6,256 nucleotides of DNA from JAGOJE01 sp964553715 (GCA_964553715.1 CAZKKY010000041.1:1-6256); one strand, 5' to 3'. Shown: positions 1 through 6,241, numbered from the stretch's first letter. Made by a program: numbers and translations. The notes: generated by a model not told the origin, from the sequence alone.

Positions 1-206
1 TTCGTATAGAAGCAAATACTTTAAAGAAATATAAAGATGAAGGCATAGAAGCTGGCATCGCGATAGGTAAGGCTGAAGGAATAGCTATTGGTGAGGCCAG
101 AGGTAAAATTGCTATTGCTAAAGCTATGTTAGATGATGGAGACCATATAGATAAAATATCTAGAATTACTGGTTTAACATTGCAAGAAATAGAAAAACTC
201 AATTAA
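1..206 (+). CDS. Rpn-family (PD-(D/E)XK nuclease) transposase-like protein, C-terminal end, partial
   Basis: This is an open frame entering from the left edge (first full codon at base 3) and stopping at TAA 204-206, leaving 67 visible residues. The visible part has the tail typical of Rpn/PD-(D/E)XK transposase-like proteins: a short-period repeat rich in Gly, Ala, Glu and Ile (EGIEAGIAIGKAEGIAIGEA, visible residues 13-32), then a small helical segment DGDHIDKISRITGL...EIEKL (residues 45-66). At DNA level the repeat shows as GCTATTG at 84-90 and again at 111-117, nine codons apart. Known family members are recombination-promoting endonucleases related to transposases and occur in many copies in Rickettsiales genomes. 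The catalytic nuclease domain would lie upstream of the window, so I cannot tell whether the gene is intact or a remnant. Assignment rests on the tail pattern alone. It is in the same orientation as rpsA but separated from it by 170 bases, so co-transcription is not implied. Confidence 0.7.
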   Translation, partial: RIEANTLKKYKDEGIEAGIAIGKAEGIAIGEARGKIAIAKAMLDDGDHIDKISRITGLTLQEIEKLN

Positions 207-247
207 ACAAATCACTAAAAAATTAAAATATATAGTGTACCAAGATC

Positions 248-276
248 TTTACTTTTGTATGTTTTTTGTATATGAT
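248..276 (+). promoter_or_regulatory. Candidate sigma70-type promoter for rpsA
   Basis: TTTACT (248-253) and TATGAT (271-276) are separated by 17 bases, matching the -35 and -10 consensus at 4/6 and 5/6. Transcription would start near 283 and give a leader of about 95 bases before the rpsA ATG at 377. AT-rich DNA yields such matches by chance, so this is a candidate only. A second -35-like hexamer, TTTACA at 285-290, has no well-spaced -10 partner. Confidence 0.4.
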
Positions 277-357
277 CAGGCGTTTTTACAATTCTAATGT
301 GCCTTTAGAGTTATATAAATCTATCTAACTATATATTAATGCTTGCTTATAGGCACG

Positions 358-367
358 AAGCTAGCTT
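358..367 (+). promoter_or_regulatory. Perfect 10-base palindrome next to the rpsA translation start
   Basis: AAGCTAGCTT at 358-367 is perfectly self-complementary. It ends directly before the only Shine-Dalgarno-like bases (GGTG, 368-371), five bases ahead of the ATG. AAGC (358-361) could alternatively pair with GCTT at 341-344. A weak Shine-Dalgarno beside a structured element would suit the autogenous control known for rpsA in E. coli, where S1 represses its own translation. That regulation is not shown here, and a 10-base palindrome may be chance. Confidence 0.3.
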
Positions 368-376
368 GGTGATTTT

Positions 377-2086
377 ATGCTAAAAACTAAGAAAAAATTT
401 GTTCCTCAATTCGGTGCAGACATTGCTGCTCCTACTGAAAACTTTGGTGATTTATTAACCAATTCAATACAATACCGTGTAAAAGAAGGTACGGTAGTGA
501 AGGGTAAAGTAGTGGGCATGAATAATGACGTAATCGTTATCGATGTTGGTCTAAAAAATGAAGGAAGAATTCCGGTCTCAGAATTTTCTTTTCCTGGGTC
601 TGTTATGCCAGAGCTTGGAGACATGGTTGATGTCTATATAGAAAAAATTGAAGGACGCAATGGTAGGACTGTAATAAGCCGTGAAAAGGCTTTAAGAGAG
701 GAGTCTTGGGTCCATTTAGAAGCTGCGCTAGAAGAGGGTAAGTTAGTTGATGGTGTTATTTTTGGTCGTGTAAAAGGTGGATTTACAGTGGATTTATCTG
801 GTGTGATTGCTTTCCTTCCTGGTAGTCAGGTTGATGTTCGTCCTATTAAAGATATTACTCCTCTTATGGGTATTGTACAGCCTTTCCAAATTCTTAAAAT
901 GGATAAAAAATTAGGGAATATAGTAGTATCTAGACGTGCTATTATGGAAGAGTCTCGTTTAGAGGCGCGTAATGAAATGCTTTCTACTATTGAAGAAGGC
1001 CAAGTTTTAGAAGGTGTTGTTAAGAATATCACGGATTATGGAGCATTCGTAGATCTTGGTAATATTGATGGCTTGCTTCATGTTACTGATATTTCATGGA
1101 GTAGAATAAATCATCCTTCAGAAATATTGACCATAGGTCAAAAAATTAAAGTGATGATTATTAAATTCAACGAAGAAACAAAGCGTATTTCTCTTGGGAT
1201 GAAGCAATTAGATGATAATCCATGGAAAAACATCAACAAAGAATTTAGTGTTGGTAAAAAAATGTCTGGTAAGGTCACTAATATAGCTGATTATGGTGTG
1301 TTTGTAGAGCTGAAGGATGGAATTGAAGGTCTAGTGCACTCTTCTGAAATAAGTTGGACAAAATCTAATCAACACCCTAAGAAGCTCTTGAATATTGGTC
1401 AGGAAGTTGATTTTGTGATTTTGGATATAGATACTGAAAAACATCGTATCTCTTTAAGTATAAAGCAGTGTCAAGGCAACCCTTGGAGCGACTTCGCAGA
1501 GAAGCATCCTGTAGGAAGTATTATAAAAGCGTCTGTTAGAAATGTTGTGGACTTCGGTATGTTTGTGGCTATTGGTCCTGATATTGATGGTATGATTCAT
1601 GAATCTGATATATCATGGGATAACAGTGCAGCTCTACTAAAAAGCTATAAAAAAGGCGATGAGGTTGAGTGTAAAGTTATAGCTATAGATATTGAAAAAG
1701 AAAGGGTGAGTCTTTCTATTAAAGATCTTACAGAGGGTTCTTCAGAATCATCTAAGTCTGCTTATAAAAAAGGTGATGTGGTCACTTGTGTGGTTTCCGG
1801 CCTTAAAGAAGATGGTCTAGATGTTATGATAGGGGAATCGGCTGGATTCGTTAAAAGGTCTGATCTATCTAGTGATAAGTTTGAACAAAAAATTGATAAA
1901 TTTGCAATAGGTGATAGATTTGATGCCAAAGTATTATCTGTAAGCAAGTCTAACATATTAAATCTTTCTATTAAAGCTTTGGAACTAGTCGAAAGAGAAA
2001 AAGCTATTAAAGAATATGGATCTACAGATAGTGGCGCTAGCCTTGGTGATATTCTTGGTGCAGCACTTGGTCAGGTTAAGAAATAG
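377..2086 (+). CDS. rpsA: 30S ribosomal protein S1
   Basis: Ribosomal protein S1 (569 residues, near the usual alphaproteobacterial length) binds the 30S subunit, captures mRNA and helps unfold structured leaders. Six S1 (OB-fold) domains lie in order at about residues 37-103, 120-188, 207-276, 292-363, 378-449 and 464-534. Domains 3-5 are the most canonical, with the motifs ITDYGAFVDL, IADYGVFVEL and VVDFGMFVAIG; domain 1 carries NEGRIPVSEF. Domains 1-2 normally dock on the ribosome through S2 and domains 3-6 contact RNA. A roughly 20-residue N-terminal extension precedes the helix-like ENFGDLL segment. The C-terminus GASLGDILGAALG is the alphaproteobacterial tail. ATG 377 is chosen because an in-frame TAG lies at 362-364 and the next Met is residue 48, inside domain 1. 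The Shine-Dalgarno is weak (GGTG), as often for rpsA. The upstream neighbour is an Rpn-family gene rather than cmk, the frequent partner in other bacteria. The sixth domain is the most divergent. Confidence 0.97.
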   Translation: MLKTKKKFVPQFGADIAAPTENFGDLLTNSIQYRVKEGTVVKGKVVGMNNDVIVIDVGLKNEGRIPVSEFSFPGSVMPELGDMVDVYIEKIEGRNGRTVISREKALREESWVHLEAALEEGKLVDGVIFGRVKGGFTVDLSGVIAFLPGSQVDVRPIKDITPLMGIVQPFQILKMDKKLGNIVVSRRAIMEESRLEARNEMLSTIEEGQVLEGVVKNITDYGAFVDLGNIDGLLHVTDISWSRINHPSEILTIGQKIKVMIIKFNEETKRISLGMKQLDDNPWKNINKEFSVGKKMSGKVTNIADYGVFVELKDGIEGLVHSSEISWTKSNQHPKKLLNIGQEVDFVILDIDTEKHRISLSIKQCQGNPWSDFAEKHPVGSIIKASVRNVVDFGMFVAIGPDIDGMIHESDISWDNSAALLKSYKKGDEVECKVIAIDIEKERVSLSIKDLTEGSSESSKSAYKKGDVVTCVVSGLKEDGLDVMIGESAGFVKRSDLSSDKFEQKIDKFAIGDRFDAKVLSVSKSNILNLSIKALELVEREKAIKEYGSTDSGASLGDILGAALGQVKK

Positions 2087-2091
2087 TACTC

Positions 2092-2118
2092 TTTTGCCCC
2101 CTAATAATGGGGGCAAAA
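2092..2118 (+). terminator. Strong stem-loop at the 3' end of rpsA, terminator-like but without a U-tract
   Basis: TTTTGCCCCC (2092-2101) pairs perfectly with GGGGGCAAAA (2109-2118) around a 7-base loop, TAATAAT. It starts five bases after the rpsA stop codon. The 10-bp stem includes six consecutive G:C pairs, unusually GC-dense for this AT-rich window. Position and strength suggest an rpsA transcript end. However, the polarity is the reverse of a classic intrinsic terminator: the U-run is on the 5' arm and the 3' arm runs into A residues (then CATTTCT), so no U-tract follows. It could instead be a 3'-end stabilising or processing hairpin. On the opposite strand it also lacks a following U-tract. 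Confidence 0.5.
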
Positions 2119-2227
2119 ACATTTCTGATAGTTTATTATATGAATAAAGTTTTTTAGAAAAACCTAGTTTCAAAAAGTCTACTAATCGGTTATTCTATTT
2201 ATTGGGTAATAGCGGATTTGCGACAAA

Positions 2228-2257
2228 CTGACACAAACAATACTTTTCGCATCAAAT
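2228..2257 (+). promoter_or_regulatory. Weak candidate promoter for the gatCAB operon
   Basis: CTGACA (2228-2233, 5/6 match to the -35 consensus) is followed after 18 bases by TCAAAT (2252-2257, 4/6 match to -10). Transcription would begin around 2264, about 40 bases before gatC. The hairpin at 2092-2118 and the 217-base gap after rpsA make a separate promoter for gatC likely. This exact site is only the best match by eye. The rest of the gap (2119-2227) shows no gene, only a small AT hairpin near 2149-2163. Confidence 0.3.
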
Positions 2258-2303
2258 ATCAAAAGATTCTTAACATAAATCGCATATAAATAGGGTACTA
2301 AAT

Positions 2304-2606
2304 ATGATTTCTAAAGATGAGGTGATAAAAGTGGCTAAGCTTGCAAGGCTTAGTTTAAATGATCATGAAGTAGAAAAATATACTATGCAGCTTGATAATA
2401 TCATGATGATGATCTCTGAAATGCAGCAAGTAAATATCTCAGGAGTTATCCCGATGACTACACCTCTTAGTACTGGTTCTTACGTTAGAGAGGATATTGT
2501 AACAGAATGTAATATATCTGAAGAATTATTTAGTAATTCCCCTGGTAAAAACTCGGTTTTTGCAAAAGAAATTAACTGTTTTATAGTTCCCAAGGTAATA
2601 GAATGA
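2304..2606 (+). CDS. gatC: Aspartyl/glutamyl-tRNA(Asn/Gln) amidotransferase subunit C
   Basis: GatC is the small subunit of the GatCAB amidotransferase; it wraps around GatA and tethers it to GatB. The 100 residues match the family's usual length. It shows the N-terminal helix signature VIKVAKLARLSL (residues 8-19), the helix MQLDNIMMMISEM, the mid-protein VREDIV segment, and the conserved C-terminal end FIVPKVIE. The common bacterial PT(S/T)HV-type linker is replaced by VIPMTTPLSTGSYVRED, much as I recall in Rickettsia GatC, which is also 100 residues. The ATG at 2304 is supported by AGGGT at 2292-2296 with an 8-base gap. Its stop (TGA 2604-2606) overlaps the gatA start as ATGA, so the two are translationally coupled. 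It is the first gene of the gatC-gatA-gatB operon. Confidence 0.95.
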   Translation: MISKDEVIKVAKLARLSLNDHEVEKYTMQLDNIMMMISEMQQVNISGVIPMTTPLSTGSYVREDIVTECNISEELFSNSPGKNSVFAKEINCFIVPKVIE

Positions 2607-4087
2607 GTCATGAATTAATCAAATTAACAATTGCATCTGCGTTAAAGGGGCTTGCTAGTAAAGATTTTTCTTCTCTAGAGCTAGTAAATGCTTATTTAGA
2701 CCAAATGAAAAAATGCAAATCGCTTAATGCTTATATCACAGAGACACCAGATATTGCTATATCTCTTGCAAAAGCATCTGACAATAGGATTGCTTGGGGT
2801 AATCCAAGGCCTTTAGAGGGCATACCTATAGGGGTAAAAGATTTATTCTGTACTAAAAATGTGCTTACTACAGCGGGTTCTAAAATATTATCGAATTTTA
2901 TACCATCTTACGAGTCTACAGTAAGTAGTAAACTTGCTGGAAATGGTACTATCATGCTTGGCAAAACCAATATGGATGAATTTGCTATGGGCTCTTCTAA
3001 CATGACAAGTTTCTTTGGTAATGTGATAAATCCTTGGAGGAGTGATGATGGGAAAGATTTAACCCCTGGCGGTTCTTCAGGTGGTTCTTCGGCTGCAGTC
3101 GCTGCATTTATGGCTATGGCTGCTCTTGGTAGTGATACTGGAGGGTCTGTCCGTCAACCTGCCGCTTTCACAGGTATTGTTGGTTTAAAAGCTACATATG
3201 GACTTTGTTCTCGTTATGGTATGATCTCTTTTGCAAGTTCGTTAGATCAAGCAGGTATTCTAACAAGGTCAGTTGAGGATGCTGCTTTAATGCTACAAAA
3301 TATGATAGGAATTGATCCTAAGGATTCTACTTCTACCAATATGCCAAATAACAAAGATTTATCAAAATCTGTGCATGAATCTGTAAAGGGTATGAAGATA
3401 GGTGTTCCTTTTGATCTTATGAATCAAGAAGGTATTTCAAAAGATATAATATTAATGTGGAACAATTCTATTGAGGTGTTAAAGAATGAAGGAGCAGAAA
3501 TTGTTAATATTGATCTGCCTAATTCTAAATATGCTTTGCCTGTATATTACGTAATTGCGCCTGCTGAGGCTTCTTCGAATTTATCACGTTATGACGGTGT
3601 TCGTTATGGACTTAGAGAAGAGAGAGAAGGTATGACTCTAGACGAGATGTATTCTCTTACTAGGTCATCTGGTTTTGGTGATGAAGTAAAAAGGAGAATT
3701 ATGATAGGCACCTATGTACTTTCTTCAGGTTTTTTTGATGCTTATTATACAAAGGCCCAAAAAATAAGGCGTCTTATTTCTAATGATTTTGATTCAGCTT
3801 TTCAGAATGTATCAGCTATATTATTACCTTCTGCTCCTACAGATGCATTTGCTCTTGATGTTCCACAAACTAATCCAGTAACTATGTATTTAAATGATAT
3901 ATTTACTATTCCATCTAGTCTTGCAGGTCTGCCTGCTATTTCTGTTCCGGCATCTCTTTCTAGCAAAAATTTGCCTTTGTCCATGCAGGTAATAGGCAAT
4001 AGATTTGATGAATATAATGTTTTTAGAGTTGCTAGTGCTATTGAAAAAGCATCTACGGGGTATAATTTTGTTCCTAGGGGGTTTTGA
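2603..4087 (+). CDS. gatA: Aspartyl/glutamyl-tRNA(Asn/Gln) amidotransferase subunit A
   Basis: GatA is the glutaminase subunit. It releases ammonia from glutamine (or asparagine), and the ammonia is channelled to GatB to amidate Glu-tRNA(Gln) or Asp-tRNA(Asn). The protein has 494 residues, normal for the family, and is an amidase-signature enzyme. The Ser-cisSer-Lys triad is complete by motif position: Lys79 in GVKD, Ser158 in PGGSSGGSSAA, and Ser182 in DTGGSVRQPAAF, with the expected 24-residue spacing between the serines. Other family blocks are LGKTNMDEFAMGSS (119-132), YGMISFASSLDQAGI (205-219), APAEASSNLSRYDGVRYG (319-336), MIGTYVLSSG (367-376) and the C-terminal LAGLPAISVPA (440-450). 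The start overlaps the gatC stop (ATGA, 2603-2606), with AAGG at 2592-2595 as ribosome binding site. The stop shares one base with the gatB ATG. Sequence blocks look most like Rickettsiales GatA. Nothing indicates damage or truncation. Confidence 0.98.
   Translation: MSHELIKLTIASALKGLASKDFSSLELVNAYLDQMKKCKSLNAYITETPDIAISLAKASDNRIAWGNPRPLEGIPIGVKDLFCTKNVLTTAGSKILSNFIPSYESTVSSKLAGNGTIMLGKTNMDEFAMGSSNMTSFFGNVINPWRSDDGKDLTPGGSSGGSSAAVAAFMAMAALGSDTGGSVRQPAAFTGIVGLKATYGLCSRYGMISFASSLDQAGILTRSVEDAALMLQNMIGIDPKDSTSTNMPNNKDLSKSVHESVKGMKIGVPFDLMNQEGISKDIILMWNNSIEVLKNEGAEIVNIDLPNSKYALPVYYVIAPAEASSNLSRYDGVRYGLREEREGMTLDEMYSLTRSSGFGDEVKRRIMIGTYVLSSGFFDAYYTKAQKIRRLISNDFDSAFQNVSAILLPSAPTDAFALDVPQTNPVTMYLNDIFTIPSSLAGLPAISVPASLSSKNLPLSMQVIGNRFDEYNVFRVASAIEKASTGYNFVPRGF
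4076..4081 (+). promoter_or_regulatory. Ribosome binding site of gatB, deciding its start
   Basis: AGGGGG at 4076-4081, inside the last codons of gatA, is the strongest Shine-Dalgarno-like stretch in the window. It lies five bases before ATG 4087. An in-frame TTG at 4084 would sit only two bases from it, so the ATG is preferred. An in-frame TAG at 4075-4077 rules out anything further upstream. Confidence 0.75.
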
Positions 4088-5544
4088 TGGCTTATATAAA
4101 TGGAAATCATGGTAAATGGGAATATGTGATAGGTCTTGAGGTGCATGCTCAGGTTTTATCTAAATCTAAACTATTTTCAGGAAGCTCTACTGAATTTGGA
4201 TCGAGTCCTAATACTCAAGTATCACTTGTTGATGCTGCTATGCCAGGCATGCTGCCTGTGCTTAATCGTTATTGTGTAGACCAGGCTATTAGAACAGGTC
4301 TTGGCATTAATGGAAGGATAAATAAATATTCAGCATTTGATCGTAAAAATTATTTTTATGCAGATTTGCCTCAAGGGTATCAAATTTCACAATTTTATTA
4401 TCCTATTGTTGAAGATGGAGAAATTTTCATTAAAGATGAGGATGGTAATACTAAAAGAATAAGGGTAAACAGAATACATCTAGAGCAAGATGCGGGTAAA
4501 AGCATGCATGATAAATCTCCTACTAGTACTTATGTAGATCTTAATAGATCTGGTATTGCTCTTATGGAAATAGTATCAGAGCCAGATCTTTCCTCTCCTT
4601 TTGAAGCTGCAGAATATGTAAAAAAACTTAGAGTTTTACTACGTGCTTTAGATACATGTGACGGAGATATGGAAAAAGGCTCTATGCGCTGTGATGCTAA
4701 TGTTTCTGTTAGAAAAATCGGAGATCCTCTTGGAACCCGTTGTGAGATTAAGAATGTAAATTCTGTGCGTAATATAATGCGTGCTATTGAGTATGAGGCT
4801 ATGCGTCAGGTAGAAATACTAGAAAGTGGTGGTGTAGTTAAGCAAGAAACTAGGCTTTTTGATGCAGAAAATGGTACTACGCGTACTATGCGCACTAAGG
4901 AAGATGCAGAAGATTATCGTTATTTCCCGGATCCAGATCTTCAGCCAGTAGTGTTAGACGATGATACAATTAAGAGAATATCATCTAGTATGCCAGAACT
5001 TCCTGATGCAAAAATGCTAAGATATGTAAAGGATTTTGAAATTAATGAGTATGATGCATCTATTTTATCTTCGGATAAAAATGTTTCTGATTATTTTGAA
5101 GTGGCTGTGTCTTCTAAAAGCAGTAAGCTTGCAAAATCTATAGCAAACTGGATAATAGGCGACCTATTTGGTGCTCTTAATAAGAGTGGTATAGACATGG
5201 AACATAGTAAAATTTCTGCTTTTGATATAGGAGAGCTTGCTTCTTTGATAGATGAAGGCGTAATTTCTGGAAAAATTGCTAAAACAGTTTTTGAAGAGAT
5301 GTTTGAAACGGGCCACTCTCCTAGAGATATAGTAAAGACACGCGGGCTTGTGCAGGTATCTGATAGCTCTGAGATTGAGAAAGTAATTGATGAAGTAATA
5401 TCAGAAAATCCTGATTCTGCTGAGCAGTACAAAGCAGGGAAAGATAAATTATTTGGCTTTTTTGTAGGGCAAGTGATGAAGAAAATGTCTGGCAAGGGCA
5501 ATCCTTCAATGATTAATGATTTGCTAAAGAAGAAGTTACAGTGA
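4087..5544 (+). CDS. gatB: Aspartyl/glutamyl-tRNA(Asn/Gln) amidotransferase subunit B
   Basis: GatB binds the misacylated tRNA, activates the Glu (or Asp) side chain with ATP, and amidates it with ammonia from GatA. From ATG 4087 it has 485 residues, a full-length member. The kinase/cradle part carries the family blocks IGLEVHAQV (15-23; Glu and His of the metal site), DRKNYFYADLPQGYQISQ (85-102), HLEQDAGKS (131-139), DLNRSGIALMEIVSEPD (151-167), RCEIKNVNSVRN (218-229) and YRYFPDPDLQP (277-287). A helical domain follows, then a YqeY-like tRNA-binding tail from about residue 405, ending in the typical LFGFFVGQVMKKMSG...NDLLKKKL. Ala replaces the common Pro in the GIALMEI block, as I recall for Rickettsia GatB. 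An alternative TTG start at 4084 adds one residue and is less likely. The ATG overlaps the gatA TGA by one base (TGATG). The stop TGA is followed directly by a second in-frame TGA (5545-5547). Confidence 0.97.
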   Translation: MAYINGNHGKWEYVIGLEVHAQVLSKSKLFSGSSTEFGSSPNTQVSLVDAAMPGMLPVLNRYCVDQAIRTGLGINGRINKYSAFDRKNYFYADLPQGYQISQFYYPIVEDGEIFIKDEDGNTKRIRVNRIHLEQDAGKSMHDKSPTSTYVDLNRSGIALMEIVSEPDLSSPFEAAEYVKKLRVLLRALDTCDGDMEKGSMRCDANVSVRKIGDPLGTRCEIKNVNSVRNIMRAIEYEAMRQVEILESGGVVKQETRLFDAENGTTRTMRTKEDAEDYRYFPDPDLQPVVLDDDTIKRISSSMPELPDAKMLRYVKDFEINEYDASILSSDKNVSDYFEVAVSSKSSKLAKSIANWIIGDLFGALNKSGIDMEHSKISAFDIGELASLIDEGVISGKIAKTVFEEMFETGHSPRDIVKTRGLVQVSDSSEIEKVIDEVISENPDSAEQYKAGKDKLFGFFVGQVMKKMSGKGNPSMINDLLKKKLQ

Positions 5545-5562
5545 TGATTTAGCACGGCAAGT

Positions 5563-6165
5563 ATGACAAGCAATAAAGAGAATATTTATCAAAATTATGA
5601 TAAAATATCTGATTGGTTTGATACTCATCGTAGTAGGGATTTATTTGAAAAATCATGGCTTGATAAAGCAATAAAATTACTTCCTAAAAATACACATATT
5701 TTAGATCTAGGTTGTGGTATGGGAGAGCCAATTACTTCATATTTTCTTAAAAAGGGTTGTGTGGTAACTGGATTGGATAGTAGTAAAAAGCTTATATTGC
5801 TTGCAAAATCTAGGTATCCAGAAGTAGAGTTTATTGTCAGTGATATGAGGACTCTTAATCTTACTAAGAAGTTTCATTTTATTATTGCTTGGCACAGCTT
5901 CTTTCACCTACAGCCTAAAGATCAAAGAGCGATGTTTGAGGTTTTTAAATCTTATCTTAACATTAATGGTGTTTTGTTATTTACATCTGGCACAGAAGCT
6001 GGAGAGGTATGGAGTAATAACGGAGGTGAAAATTTATATCATTCATCACTTTCTCCAGGTGAATACAAAAACTTATTGAATGAACACAATTTTAGATTAA
6101 TTGATCATAAACTTTCCGATCCAGAATGTGGAGGTGCTACTGTTTGGCTTGCAATGAGAGAATGA
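5563..6165 (+). CDS. Class I SAM-dependent methyltransferase, substrate unknown
   Basis: This 200-residue protein has a Rossmann-fold methyltransferase core. Motif I is HILDLGCGMGEP (45-56), a clear D-x-G-x-G SAM-binding loop. The acidic residue after strand 2 is Asp72 in VTGLDSS. Motif III-like SDMRTL (93-98) follows, then FIIAWHSFFHL (106-116) and the strand GVLLFTSG (136-143). The N-terminal RSRDLFEKSWLDKA and the C-terminal GENLYHSSLSPGEYKNLL and CGGATVWLAMRE match, from memory, a widespread proteobacterial group of small uncharacterised methyltransferases. No signal peptide or membrane segment is visible, so it is probably cytosolic. No substrate can be named. The start is the first ATG after in-frame TGA 5545-5547, with no good Shine-Dalgarno (weak GGCAAG just upstream). 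It lies 18 bases after gatB, so it is probably the last gene of that transcript and may rely on reinitiation by ribosomes finishing gatB. Base composition resembles its neighbours. Confidence 0.85.
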   Translation: MTSNKENIYQNYDKISDWFDTHRSRDLFEKSWLDKAIKLLPKNTHILDLGCGMGEPITSYFLKKGCVVTGLDSSKKLILLAKSRYPEVEFIVSDMRTLNLTKKFHFIIAWHSFFHLQPKDQRAMFEVFKSYLNINGVLLFTSGTEAGEVWSNNGGENLYHSSLSPGEYKNLLNEHNFRLIDHKLSDPECGGATVWLAMRE

Positions 6166-6168
6166 GAT

Positions 6169-6209
6169 ATATTCCTCCTTTACCTAATACTTTTAATAGG
6201 AATATTTTT
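6169..6209 (+). terminator. Weak intrinsic-terminator-like hairpin after the methyltransferase gene
   Basis: ATATTCCT (6169-6176) pairs with AGGAATAT (6198-6205) around a 21-base loop and is followed by TTTT (6206-6209). It begins four bases after the methyltransferase stop and has the correct polarity for a + strand terminator. The stem has only two G:C pairs and the loop is long, so it would be a weak terminator at best. An alternative pairing of CCTA (6183-6186) with TAGG (6197-6200) competes with it. Confidence 0.4.
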
Positions 6210-6212
6210 ATA

Positions 6213-6241
6213 TTGCTTAAACTCTAGATAGTTTGTATAAG
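6213..6241 (+). promoter_or_regulatory. Candidate promoter with an inverted repeat in its spacer, for a gene beyond the right edge
   Basis: TTGCTT (6213-6218) and TATAAG (6236-6241) are separated by exactly 17 bases, matching the -35 and -10 consensus at 3/6 and 5/6. The spacer holds an inverted repeat, AAACT (6219-6223) and AGTTT (6230-6234), around six bases, positioned where an operator could block RNA polymerase. Transcription would start near 6248, so the controlled gene lies outside the window. An AAGGA at 6239-6243 is followed by a TTG at 6247, but too close to be a convincing translation start. Confidence 0.4.

Noticed and set aside
13..120. Short-period repeats that might suggest a CRISPR or tandem repeat array
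   Set aside because: They are codon-level reflections of the Gly/Ala/Glu/Ile repeat in the Rpn protein tail, with no regular spacer structure.
2149..2163. Small GTTTTT/AAAAAC hairpin between rpsA and gatC as a terminator
   Set aside because: It has six pairs, a three-base loop and is nearly all A:T, with no U-tract; such hairpins are expected by chance in AT-rich spacers.
4084..4089. TTG at 4084 as the gatB start instead of ATG 4087
   Set aside because: It is only two bases from the AGGGGG ribosome binding site and is followed at once by an ATG at proper spacing.
3802..4146. A 114-codon minus-strand open frame across the gatA/gatB junction
   Set aside because: It mirrors conserved gatA and gatB codons and shows no family motif or ribosome binding site support.
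5091..5573. A 160-codon open frame on the minus strand opposite the 3' part of gatB
   Set aside because: It lies entirely opposite conserved gatB coding sequence and the start of the methyltransferase, its protein has no recognisable domain, and the + strand reading is fully explained.
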